Shown one piece after another: positions 23,698 through 31,108 of a stretch of 44,976 bases of DNA (its first letter is position 1; each line of letters begins with the position of its first letter). Origin of the DNA: DAOOVD01 sp035369845 (GTDB lineage: Bacteria > Bacillota > Desulfotomaculia > Desulfotomaculales > Pelotomaculaceae). Both the position numbers and the translations under genes were made by a program. The notes under the pieces were generated by a model that did no database searches, had not been told where the DNA came from, and saw only the letters and a list, made by a program, of their open reading frames with translations. The stretch covers positions 1 to 44,976 of the forward strand of contig DAOOVD010000018.1 in NCBI GenBank assembly GCA_035369845.1, written 5' to 3'.

Positions 23698-24453
23698 ATG
23701 ACCCGTTTTTTTGTTAAGCCTGAACAGATAAAAGAAGGCCGCGTCTATATAGAAGGGCCGGACGTTTTGCATATAACCGGGGCTCTTCGCCTCGGAGCGG
23801 GGGATCGCATCACCGTGCTGGACGGCCTGGGCAAATCATACGGGGCGGTGATCGAACAGCCCGGCAGGAACAAAATCGTGTGCCGGATAGAGAGCGAGTC
23901 GAAGGCGGAAGGAGCGCCGCCGGTCAAGGTCGTGCTCGTGCAGGGCATTCCGAAGGGAGATAAAATGGATCTGATCATACAGAAAGGGACCGAACTGGGC
24001 GTGAGCAGGTTTGTACCTCTCATGTGCCGCCGGGCGGTTGTCAAACTGGAAAATGAAAGGTCGGCGAGAAAGAGGGAGCGCTGGCAGAGGATCGCCCTGG
24101 AATCGGCGAAGCAGTGCCGCCGTCCGGACGTGCCGGAAGTGGACGAACCGGCGGGCCTCGAGCGCGTCCTGGCCGGCATGCCGCTGCATGCGGCCGGTGT
24201 TATCGCCTGGGAAGAAGAGAACGCCGTATCTTTGAGAGCCGTTTTGGAGGAACCCTCCCCGGACGGGGAAATTTACGTCTTTATCGGACCTGAAGGCGGT
24301 TTTGAGCCAAGTGAGGTAGAGATGGCGCGAGCGCGGGGAGTCCGGCCGGTTACCCTGGGAAACCGCGTTCTTCGCACGGAAACCGCCGGCATCGCTGTTT
24401 TGACCATGATTCTTTTCAAATGGGGAGACCTTGGAGGGAAGACGGATGGATAA
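23698..24453 (+). CDS. rsmE: 16S rRNA m3U1498 methyltransferase RsmE
   Basis: RsmE methylates U1498 of 16S rRNA in the decoding region. The 251-residue protein has an N-terminal PUA-like domain (RFFV, then LHITGALRLGAGDRITVLDG) and a SPOUT domain with the deep knot: VQGIPKGDKMDLIIQKGTEL, FIGPEGGFEPSEVEMA and LGNRVLRTETAGIAVL. The ATG at 23698 overlaps no upstream gene; the ribosome site is weak. The last 8 nt overlap the mtaB start, so translation is coupled. Confidence 0.94.
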   Translation: MTRFFVKPEQIKEGRVYIEGPDVLHITGALRLGAGDRITVLDGLGKSYGAVIEQPGRNKIVCRIESESKAEGAPPVKVVLVQGIPKGDKMDLIIQKGTELGVSRFVPLMCRRAVVKLENERSARKRERWQRIALESAKQCRRPDVPEVDEPAGLERVLAGMPLHAAGVIAWEEENAVSLRAVLEEPSPDGEIYVFIGPEGGFEPSEVEMARARGVRPVTLGNRVLRTETAGIAVLTMILFKWGDLGGKTDG

Positions 24454-25762
24454 GAAAAGGGTCGCGTTTGCCACCCTCGGCTGCAAGGTTAACCAGTACG
24501 AATCGGCGGCACTGGCGGGGCTGTTCCGGCAGCGGGGCTACGAGGTCGTGGATGCCGGCGAAAAAGCCGATGTATATGTGATAAACACCTGTACGGTAAC
24601 TCATCTCAGCGACCGCAAATCGAGACAGCTGATCCGGAGGATGTCGAGAACAAACCCGGAGGCGGTGATTGCGGTCACCGGCTGTTACGCGCAGGTTTCC
24701 CCCGAAGAGGTGTCCGAAATACCCGGTGTCGCCCTCGTGGTAGGCACCAGGGACCGGGGCGGGCTTGTCGATCTGGTTGAAAATGCGGCAAAGGGACGGA
24801 TGCCGCTCGAGAGGGTGAGTGAATATACCGGCGGGGAGCAGTTTGAGGAGTTCGCCGCCGCTTCCGTGCAGGGAAGGGTGCGGGCTTTTTTGAAAATCCA
24901 GGAGGGCTGCAGCAATTTCTGCACTTACTGCATCGTTCCCCATGCCAGGGGTCCCCTGCGCAGCCGGCGGCCGGAAAGGGTGATGGAGGAAGCCCGGGAA
25001 CTGGTCGGGAAAGGTTTTAAAGAAATCGTCCTGACCGGCATACACACGGGCGCCTATGGCAAAGACCTGAACGGCGGCGTAACTTTGGCCGGCCTGCTGC
25101 AAAGGCTCTCGGCGGTCCCGGGGCTGTCCAGGCTGCGCCTGAGCTCCGTCGAGCCCAACGACATAACCCCGGAACTTGTGGAAACGCTGTCGGGGATGGA
25201 AAACTTTTGCCCGCATTTGCACGTTCCCCTGCAAAGCGGGGATGATTTCATCCTCAAAAGAATGGGGCGCCGTTACACCGCCTGGGAGTATGCCCGCCTG
25301 GCGGAAATTTTAAGGGAAAACCTGCCCGGCCTGGGGCTGACTACTGATGTAATGGTCGGTTTTCCCGGAGAGACCGGGGAGAATTTCGACAACACGCTTA
25401 GATTCGTAGAGAAGGTCGCTTTCAGCAGGCTGCATGTTTTTAAATTTTCACCGCGGCGCGGCACCCCCGCCGCGCTTTTCGAGGATCAGGTCGAACCGCC
25501 GGTCAAGGAAGAAAGGAGCCGCAGGCTGATCGACGCCGGCAAAAAACTGGCGGCAGGGTTTGCCTCGAGGCACCTGGGCGGGGAACTGGACGTTCTGGTG
25601 GAACAGCGCTGTGAGAATTCCGCCGGTCTTTACGAGGGACTGACCGGCAATTATATCAGGGTCGTCTTTCCCGGAAACGAAAACCTGCCGGGAAGGATTG
25701 TCAGGGTGAAGGCCGTTGATAGGAAAGGAGACGTCATCCGGGGGGAAATTATTATCGGATAG
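24446..25762 (+). CDS. mtaB: tRNA t6A37 methylthiotransferase MtaB
   Basis: MtaB is a radical SAM enzyme that converts t6A to ms2t6A at position 37 of ANN-decoding tRNAs. It has an N-terminal MTTase domain with three cluster cysteines (FATLGCKVNQYES, NTCTVT, TGCYAQ), a radical SAM domain with C-x3-C-x2-C in GCSNFCTYCIVP near residue 155, and a TRAM domain at the C-terminus. The 438-residue length fits. The ATG at 24446 follows GGAGGG with correct spacing. It is the yqeV position in B. subtilis, directly behind rsmE. Confidence 0.93.
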   Translation: MDKKRVAFATLGCKVNQYESAALAGLFRQRGYEVVDAGEKADVYVINTCTVTHLSDRKSRQLIRRMSRTNPEAVIAVTGCYAQVSPEEVSEIPGVALVVGTRDRGGLVDLVENAAKGRMPLERVSEYTGGEQFEEFAAASVQGRVRAFLKIQEGCSNFCTYCIVPHARGPLRSRRPERVMEEARELVGKGFKEIVLTGIHTGAYGKDLNGGVTLAGLLQRLSAVPGLSRLRLSSVEPNDITPELVETLSGMENFCPHLHVPLQSGDDFILKRMGRRYTAWEYARLAEILRENLPGLGLTTDVMVGFPGETGENFDNTLRFVEKVAFSRLHVFKFSPRRGTPAALFEDQVEPPVKEERSRRLIDAGKKLAAGFASRHLGGELDVLVEQRCENSAGLYEGLTGNYIRVVFPGNENLPGRIVRVKAVDRKGDVIRGEIIIG

Positions 25763-25844
25763 GGCTGGAGGATTTATCCGCGGACCGTTGAATAAAAACA
25801 TTCAAGGTATTTTGATTATTTATCCCGGAAGGTGGTGGAAAACA

Positions 25845-26189
25845 GTGCGGGACTGCATTTTCTGCAAAATAGTCAAAAAGGAGATACCTGCAGATATCGT
25901 CTACGAAGACGACGAGATTGCGGTTTTTAAAGACATCAATCCGGCGGCGCCCGTTCACCTCTTGCTGATACCCAGAAAGCACATAGAAACTTTCTTCGAT
26001 TTGGACCGGGAGGACGCCTCAATTATGGGCCGGCTGCAATTGGCGGCGGTGCGCGCGGCTCGCGAAGCCGGCGTTTTTGAAAGCGGCTTCCGCCTTGTGT
26101 CCAACTGCGGCCGCGGCGCCGGTCAACTGGTAATGCACATACACTATCATCTTCTGGCAGGCAGGCCGTTTGAATGGCCTCCGGGCTAG
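25845..26189 (+). CDS. HIT-family nucleotide hydrolase
   Basis: This histidine-triad protein of about 114 residues is likely a purine-nucleoside phosphoramidase of the HinT type. DCIFCKIVKKEIPADIVYED opens the protein with two metal-type cysteines, HLLLIPRKHIETFFDL follows, and the catalytic triad is HIHYHLLAGR near the end. The GTG at 25845 has GGAAGGTGG upstream; the open frame extends further 5' but without homology. It precedes rpsU, an arrangement common in Firmicutes. Confidence 0.9.
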   Translation: MRDCIFCKIVKKEIPADIVYEDDEIAVFKDINPAAPVHLLLIPRKHIETFFDLDREDASIMGRLQLAAVRAAREAGVFESGFRLVSNCGRGAGQLVMHIHYHLLAGRPFEWPPG

Positions 26190-26398
26190 AACCGTCATGT
26201 TTTGCCGGTTAAATGAGAATTGCCGGGAGCCCGGCAGAAGGGAAAACCGTTTTTGTGTCGAAAAGTATAGACCGGTTGACTCATATCTGAACACTATTGT
26301 ATAATAACAAAGTGTTTGTTCTTACAGTATTTCTTACTAGAGATATAATTGCTGACAAATTGCGGTTTTATGGTTTTAAGCGGAGGGAGGGAGATTGT

Positions 26399-26575
26399 GT
26401 GGCGGAAGTAAAAGTAGGTAAAAACGAAACCCTGGATAGCGCCCTCCGGCGATTCAAACGCTCCTGCCAGAAAGCCGGCGTGCTGGCTGAGGCCAGAAAG
26501 CACGAGCATTATGAGAAACCGAGCGTCCGCAGAAAGAAAAAGTCGGAAGCGGCGAGAAAGCGGAGATATCATTGA
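26399..26575 (+). CDS. rpsU: 30S ribosomal protein S21
   Basis: This is a basic 58-residue protein of the small subunit. VAEVKVGKNETLDSALRRFK and the lysine/arginine-rich tail RRKKKSEAARKRRYH are diagnostic. The GTG start at 26399 is set by GGAGGGAGGGAG; the upstream in-frame extension has no S21 homology. A terminator follows at once. In many relatives yqeY comes next, but here accessory genes intervene. Confidence 0.96.
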   Translation: MAEVKVGKNETLDSALRRFKRSCQKAGVLAEARKHEHYEKPSVRRKKKSEAARKRRYH

Positions 26576-26592
26576 TATATCGAACCGACTGC

Positions 26593-26622
26593 ATGCCTGG
26601 CTTAAAGAGTCAGGCATTTTTT
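26593..26622 (+). terminator. Rho-independent terminator after rpsU
   Basis: ATGCCTG (26593-26599) and CAGGCAT (26611-26617) pair around an 11-base loop and run into TTTTTT. Confidence 0.85.
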
Positions 26623-26646
26623 GCCTGGGAAGAGGAGAGGGAAAGG

Positions 26647-26859
26647 GTGGAGACCGTCAATACATACCTTCAGCGCATAATCTGCAAAAGCAGCTGCGGA
26701 ATCATCTATATGGCGGCGCTGGATGCGGTCTTTGCCCGCATGGAAGGCGTACCGCCGCCTCTTTCAATAGGGCTGGCCCGGTTCCCGCAGGACGGGGACA
26801 ACGTCGACAAGCTGCTCAGCAGGATGTACACGGGCAAGGGTAAAAAGCAATACGGCTGA
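26647..26859 (+). pseudogene. Remnant of a GGDEF (diguanylate cyclase) domain
   Basis: A 71-codon frame ends with ALDAVFARMEGVPPPLSIGL, then ARFPQDGDNVDKLLSR and MYTGKGKKQYG. This is the last quarter of a GGDEF domain (SIGxAxFPxDG ... LLxxAD ... MYxAKxxGxN), with the short LLxxADxAMY helix partly deleted and the catalytic GGDEF loop absent. It cannot make c-di-GMP. A GTG with a purine-rich upstream sequence exists, so a small protein could still be expressed. The region up to the ABC genes holds nothing else I recognise. Confidence 0.55.
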
Positions 26860-27016
26860 TGCCTGTCAAACTGTGTATCCGCAGTAAGGGGCGGCGGCGT
26901 CCGGACAACTGTTTCACCGGCAGAAAAAGGCGGAAATAATGATTTTAGGGAGAGGATTAGGAAGAGTTTTTGTCGAAGTCACCTAAGCATAACATAAAAA
27001 CAGGAGGGAATTGTTG

Positions 27017-28003
27017 GTGAAAAGGGTAATCATTACGTTGCTGGCAGGGCTCCTGCTTTTGACCGCCGCCGGATGCGGCGGCAAGGGACAGCCGCCGGCG
27101 CAGCAGCAGGCCCAAAAGGTGAAGTTGGGTATTATTCAGATTGTGGAGCATCCGGCCCTGGACACCGCCCGCAAGGGTTTCCTGGACATCCTTGCGGAAA
27201 ACGGCTACAGGGACGGCGAGAAGCTTGCTGTCGACTACCAGAATGCGCAGGGGCAGCAGGATAACCTGCAAACGATAGCCACAAAGTTCGCTCAGGAAAA
27301 GAAGGACCTGATTCTGGCCATAGCGACCCCGTCAGCCCAGGCCATGGCCGACAAGACGGGCGAGATACCCATCCTGATTACTGCGGTAACCGACCCCGTG
27401 ACGGCTAAACTCGTCAAGAGCATGGACAGGCCCGGAACCAACGTCACGGGTACGACGGACATGAACCCTATCAAAGAACAGTTGCAGTTGATCAAGGACA
27501 TCGTGCCGGCAGTCAAAAAAGTGGGTGTTATTTACAACTCCAGCGAGGTCAATTCCCAGGTTCAGGTAAAACTGTGCAAGGACATCGCCCCCGGCCTGGG
27601 TCTGGAGATCGTGGAGGCTCCGGTCACCGCGAGCAACGAAGTCATGCAGGGAGCCCAGTCCCTGGTCGGGCGCTGTGACGCGATTTACGTTCCGACCGAC
27701 AATATGGTCGTGGCCGCCATCGCCAGTGTCGTCAAAGTGGGTGAAAGTAACAAGCTGCCCGTTTTCGCCGGTGAGGAAAATACCGTTAAGGGCGGCGCAA
27801 TAGGTACCTACGGCATCGACTACTACAAGCTTGGCCGACAGACCGGCCAGATGGCCTTGCGCGTCCTGAGCGGGGAGAAACCGCAGGATATGTCCATCGA
27901 AAGCCAGAAGGAACTGGCCCTGACCCTTAACCCTGCGGCCGCAGCGCGCATGGGCGTAATGCTTCCCGACGGGCTGAAAGCCAGGGCCAAACTGATTGAA
28001 TAA
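27017..28003 (+). CDS. ABC transporter substrate-binding lipoprotein (TrpX-like)
   Basis: This extracytoplasmic solute receptor of the ABC_sub_bind (PF04392) family is about 329 residues. The signal peptide VKRVIITLLAGLLLLTAAGC ends in a lipobox, so it should be lipid-anchored. The mature part shows VKLGIIQIVEHPALDTARKG, ITAVTDPVTAKLV, VTGTTDMNPI and VFAGEENTVKGGAIGTYGID, all typical. The GTG at 27017 is chosen over two upstream TTGs because CAGGAGGG is 8 bases before it. Relatives include the tryptophan receptor TrpX of streptococci, but the ligand here is not decidable. It is the first gene of a three-gene operon. Confidence 0.9.
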   Translation: MKRVIITLLAGLLLLTAAGCGGKGQPPAQQQAQKVKLGIIQIVEHPALDTARKGFLDILAENGYRDGEKLAVDYQNAQGQQDNLQTIATKFAQEKKDLILAIATPSAQAMADKTGEIPILITAVTDPVTAKLVKSMDRPGTNVTGTTDMNPIKEQLQLIKDIVPAVKKVGVIYNSSEVNSQVQVKLCKDIAPGLGLEIVEAPVTASNEVMQGAQSLVGRCDAIYVPTDNMVVAAIASVVKVGESNKLPVFAGEENTVKGGAIGTYGIDYYKLGRQTGQMALRVLSGEKPQDMSIESQKELALTLNPAAAARMGVMLPDGLKARAKLIE

Positions 28004-28047
28004 GCAAACAAATTCTTCTTTAATTGTAAAGGTAAAAGGTGATTAAC

Positions 28048-28953
28048 TTGTCATCGTTGCATGTTTGGACGGGAGCCCTGGAGCAGGGGTTGCTCTGGGG
28101 CTCCATGATCCTGGGGGTTTATCTCACCTTCCGGATTCTGAACTTTCCGGACCTCACGGTGGACGGTTCTTTTACCCTGGGGGCGGCGGTGGCCGCGCGC
28201 CTGATTCTAGGCGGCTGTGACCCGTGGGCGGCCACCCTTGCCGCCGTACTGGCCGGAGCCGCAGCAGGACTTGTTACCGGCTTGCTTCATACCAAGCTGA
28301 AAATCGACCCCCTCCTTTCCGGCATCCTCACCATGATTGCTCTCTATTCAATCAACTTGCGGATCATGGGTACGGCCAACCTCTCGCTGCTGCGCGTCGA
28401 CACCGTGTTTACCACTGTCGGCGGATTGACTTCGCGCAACTCCGCCGCTCTTGTGCTGGGCGGTGCGGTCTGCCTGATCGCCGTCGCCGGGCTGTGTTTT
28501 TTTCTGCAGACCGAAGTGGGCCTCGGAGTACGGGCGACTGGCGACAACCCCCAGATGATCCGGAGCCTCGGAGTAAATACCGATATCACCAAAATAATAG
28601 GCCTTTCCCTGAGCAACGCCCTAGTCGCCGTATCCGGCAGTCTGGTGGGACAGTACCAGAGCTTCGCCGACGTCGGTATGGGCATCGGCATGATCGTCGT
28701 CGGTCTGGCCTCGGTAATCATCGGCGAGGTCCTGGTCCGCACGCCCACCCTTATCCGGGCGCTTTTGGCGGCTCTGGTCGGATCGGTCATCTACCGCGCG
28801 GTTATCGCGGCTGTCCTGCAGTTGGGTATGCCGGCCACAGATTTAAAACTTCTCACTGCAGCAATCGTTACCGCCGCTCTGGCCTTCCCCGCCCTCCGGA
28901 CACGGTTCCGCAAGCTGCCGGCATACGGGGAAAGGGGCGGTAATGGTGCTTGA
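28048..28953 (+). CDS. ABC transporter permease (TrpY-like)
   Basis: This membrane subunit of about 301 residues has around eight hydrophobic helices and belongs to the BPD_transp_2 family. ILGVYLTFRILNFPDLTVDG and the EAA-like segment VGLGVRATGDNPQMIRSLGV are typical of the partner permease of ABC_sub_bind receptors. AAGGTGAT suits the TTG at 28048; a GTG at 28039 is nearly as good. The 3' end overlaps the ATPase gene by 11 nt. Confidence 0.88.
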   Translation: MSSLHVWTGALEQGLLWGSMILGVYLTFRILNFPDLTVDGSFTLGAAVAARLILGGCDPWAATLAAVLAGAAAGLVTGLLHTKLKIDPLLSGILTMIALYSINLRIMGTANLSLLRVDTVFTTVGGLTSRNSAALVLGGAVCLIAVAGLCFFLQTEVGLGVRATGDNPQMIRSLGVNTDITKIIGLSLSNALVAVSGSLVGQYQSFADVGMGIGMIVVGLASVIIGEVLVRTPTLIRALLAALVGSVIYRAVIAAVLQLGMPATDLKLLTAAIVTAALAFPALRTRFRKLPAYGERGGNGA

Positions 28954-29743
28954 AATAAGAAACGTCACCAAAATTTTTCACCGTGGGGACATAAATGAAA
29001 AAATCGCCCTGCATAATCTTTCCCTTCATCTCGCTCCGGGCGAGGTCGTTACCGTTATCGGCAGCAACGGTGCCGGCAAGACCACCCTGCTCAACGCGGT
29101 GGCCGGGGTTTTTCAGATTGACGGAGGGCGGATCTGCATTGAGGGGCGTGAAGTCGACCGCCAGCCCGAGCACATCCGCGCCGCTTTTATCGGACGCGTT
29201 TTTCAGGACCCGAACCTGGGTACGGCGGCGTCGATGACCATTGAGGAGAACCTGGCGATGGCCCTGCACCGCGGCCGGCCGCTGCGCTTGCGCCCGGGAA
29301 CCGGCAGGGCCAAACGCGAATTGTTCCGCGAGCGCCTGCAGCAACTCGGCCTCGGCCTGGAGAACAGACTGACGTCGAAAGCGGGTCTGCTTTCGGGGGG
29401 GCAGCGCCAGGCGCTGACTGTCCTGATGGCGACCATCGCCCGTCCGAAGCTCCTGCTCCTGGACGAACATACGGCGGCGCTCGATCCCAAGACGGCGGCA
29501 GTGGTGCTGGAGCTGACGGCCCGGATTATTGCCGAGGGCCGGCTGACGACCCTGATGGTGACTCACAATATGGAACAGGCGCTGACTGTGGGTACGCGGA
29601 CAGTCATGATGCATGAAGGCAGGATCATTCTCGACATATCGGGGCCGGAAAGGGAAAAGATGAAAATACACGACCTGCTGCGGATGTTCGAGCAGGCCAG
29701 CGGCAAATCGCTGGATACAGACCGGTTGCTGCTGGCCCGGTAG
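28943..29743 (+). CDS. ABC transporter ATPase (TrpZ-like)
   Basis: This is the cytoplasmic ATP-binding subunit, 266 residues. Walker A GSNGAGKTTL, Q-loop VFQDPNLGTAA, signature LSGGQRQAL, Walker B LLLLDEHTAALDP and the switch His in VTHNMEQAL are all intact, so it should be active. It is encoded as the last gene of the receptor-permease-ATPase operon with an 11-nt overlap. DEHTAALDPKTA is the form usual for this importer subfamily. Confidence 0.93.
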   Translation: MVLEIRNVTKIFHRGDINEKIALHNLSLHLAPGEVVTVIGSNGAGKTTLLNAVAGVFQIDGGRICIEGREVDRQPEHIRAAFIGRVFQDPNLGTAASMTIEENLAMALHRGRPLRLRPGTGRAKRELFRERLQQLGLGLENRLTSKAGLLSGGQRQALTVLMATIARPKLLLLDEHTAALDPKTAAVVLELTARIIAEGRLTTLMVTHNMEQALTVGTRTVMMHEGRIILDISGPEREKMKIHDLLRMFEQASGKSLDTDRLLLAR

Positions 29744-29821
29744 GCCGTTCCCGCCGCCAGCGGGGCCTAAAGCACAAAAGCCCGCATTTCCCATGACAGC
29801 GGTGAAACGCAAGAAGGTAAT

Positions 29822-29954
29822 ATGATTTGCCTGTGTAAAGAAAACGAGTTTGACGCCATTTACACTATCATTAATGATGCTGCCGCGGCATACAAAGGAG
29901 TTTATCCCCGGGGACTGCTGGAAAGAGCCCTGCTTGTCCAGAGAAACCTTATTA
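29822..29954 (+). pseudogene. 5' remnant of a GNAT-family acetyltransferase
   Basis: MICLCKENEFDAIYTIINDA and AAAYKGVYP are the first strand and helix of a common GNAT acetyltransferase family (typically I-N-D-A-A-x-A-Y-K-G-V-I-P). The homology stops after about 30 residues and the acetyl-CoA-binding part is missing; the frame then runs through a terminator hairpin. There is no clear ribosome site. Confidence 0.5.
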
Positions 29955-29991
29955 AAAAGGAAACACAGGCAACGGCTGCGTTCCCTTTTTA
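29955..29991 (-). terminator. Terminator of the radical SAM operon
   Basis: Arms 29955-29969 and 29977-29991 form a 15-bp stem with two G-T pairs and a 7-base loop. On the minus strand it ends in TTTTTAAT, 32 nt after the radical SAM stop. It may also act on the plus strand for transcripts from the ABC operon. Confidence 0.7.
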
Positions 29992-30022
29992 CCGTCAATT
30001 AACTGCCGGGGAACCTTCCCGG

Positions 30023-31105
30023 TTACATCCATCTGCATACGGCCATGATTGCTGATATTCTTTTTGTCTCCTGGCAAACCGCCCAGAACAGGCAGTTTTC
30101 CTCCGACGGCGTGAAATGGTCGCCGGTCTGTTCGAAATTTACGGCGTAACAGCCGCCGGTGCATTTCCTGAAACACCCGCGGCAGTGCCTGGGCTGGCGA
30201 ATGATCGGGTTTATGAACGGCTCCAGCAGGCCGGCGTCAATCCCCTCGTTGACATTCCCCACGATGTATTTACCGGCTTCGTCGGCCAGCCCCAGCAGTT
30301 TTGAGCACGGGCTTACGTCTCCGTTGGGCGCCACCGCGAGCGAGGTTTTGCCCGCCCTGCAGCCCCAGCCGGCATACGCGTCTTCGCCTTTTTCAAATTC
30401 TTCGATGAATATCGGATAACCTTGCCGCCTCAAACGGCGGTAGTCCCTCAAAATTTCGACAAGGTTGAGTCCGTACCGCTCTATTTGATCTTTGCTCCAG
30501 GCAACGGATCCCTGCGCAGGGGCTATGATGAACTGGTTGGCGCCCATGCCGACCAGTTGCCGGAAATCTTCCCTCATGCCGGCTATGGCTTCGGTACTTA
30601 CGGTCATCCTGATGCCGAGCCAGGGCTGGTATTTTTTTATCAAAGGGACCAGTCCGGCTATTTTGTGCCAGGTGCCCTTTCCGTCTCTGGTTCTGCGGTA
30701 GCGGTCATGGGTCTTTGGGCCGCCGTCCATGCTCAGAAGGATGTTGATCCCGTGCAGGGCGAAAAATCGCAGCATCTCCTCGTTGATTAACGTGCCGTTG
30801 GTCGTAAGCGACCAGTTTATGGCGAGGCCTCTTTTTTTCGCGGTCTGAAGCGCGTAGGCGGCAATTTCTTTGATCAGCCCGAATTCCAGGAGCGGCTCGC
30901 CGCCGATCAGGGTTATGTTCACGGCAGGAAACGCCGCCCGCGCAAAGAGCAGGTCGAGGGCGTTCTTGGCCGTATCGAACGTCATCCTTTCCCCGGAGCC
31001 TTTTTCGCGCACAAAACAGTAGCTGCAGGTGAGGTTGCAGTTGAAGGTAAGGTTCAGTTCGATGGCTGCGAGGCCGGGTGTTTTTTGCTTTAATTCATTT
31101 TCCAT
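30023..31105 (-). CDS. Radical SAM/SPASM enzyme, probable maturase of the adjacent Cys-rich protein
   Basis: This 360-residue radical SAM enzyme has a C-terminal SPASM-type iron-sulfur extension. C23-x3-C27-x2-C30 (FNCNLTCSYCF) binds the catalytic [4Fe-4S] cluster, and GGEP at 68-71 contacts SAM. C-terminal cysteines at 249, 267, 308, 311, 315, 319 and 338 would hold auxiliary clusters; SLAVAPNGDVSPCSKLLG is the usual SPASM segment. The family includes sactipeptide/ranthipeptide maturases and the sulfatase maturase anSME, all acting on peptide or protein side chains. The ATG is 3 nt behind the stop of the upstream Cys-rich gene, whose last codons (AAAGGA) supply the ribosome site, so the two are translationally coupled. 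No sulfatase is nearby; the neighbour is the natural substrate candidate. The reaction is not known. Confidence 0.85.
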   Translation of the reverse strand: MENELKQKTPGLAAIELNLTFNCNLTCSYCFVREKGSGERMTFDTAKNALDLLFARAAFPAVNITLIGGEPLLEFGLIKEIAAYALQTAKKRGLAINWSLTTNGTLINEEMLRFFALHGINILLSMDGGPKTHDRYRRTRDGKGTWHKIAGLVPLIKKYQPWLGIRMTVSTEAIAGMREDFRQLVGMGANQFIIAPAQGSVAWSKDQIERYGLNLVEILRDYRRLRRQGYPIFIEEFEKGEDAYAGWGCRAGKTSLAVAPNGDVSPCSKLLGLADEAGKYIVGNVNEGIDAGLLEPFINPIIRQPRHCRGCFRKCTGGCYAVNFEQTGDHFTPSEENCLFWAVCQETKRISAIMAVCRWM

Positions 31106-31108
31106 AGC

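Noticed and set aside
26297..26398. N-terminal extension of rpsU
   Set aside because: S21 homology and the strong GGAGGGAGG ribosome site both set the start at 26399.
26860..27016. Possible riboswitch before the ABC importer
   Set aside because: Only a 5-bp TTAGG/CCTAA pairing and no match to a known riboswitch motif that I recognise.
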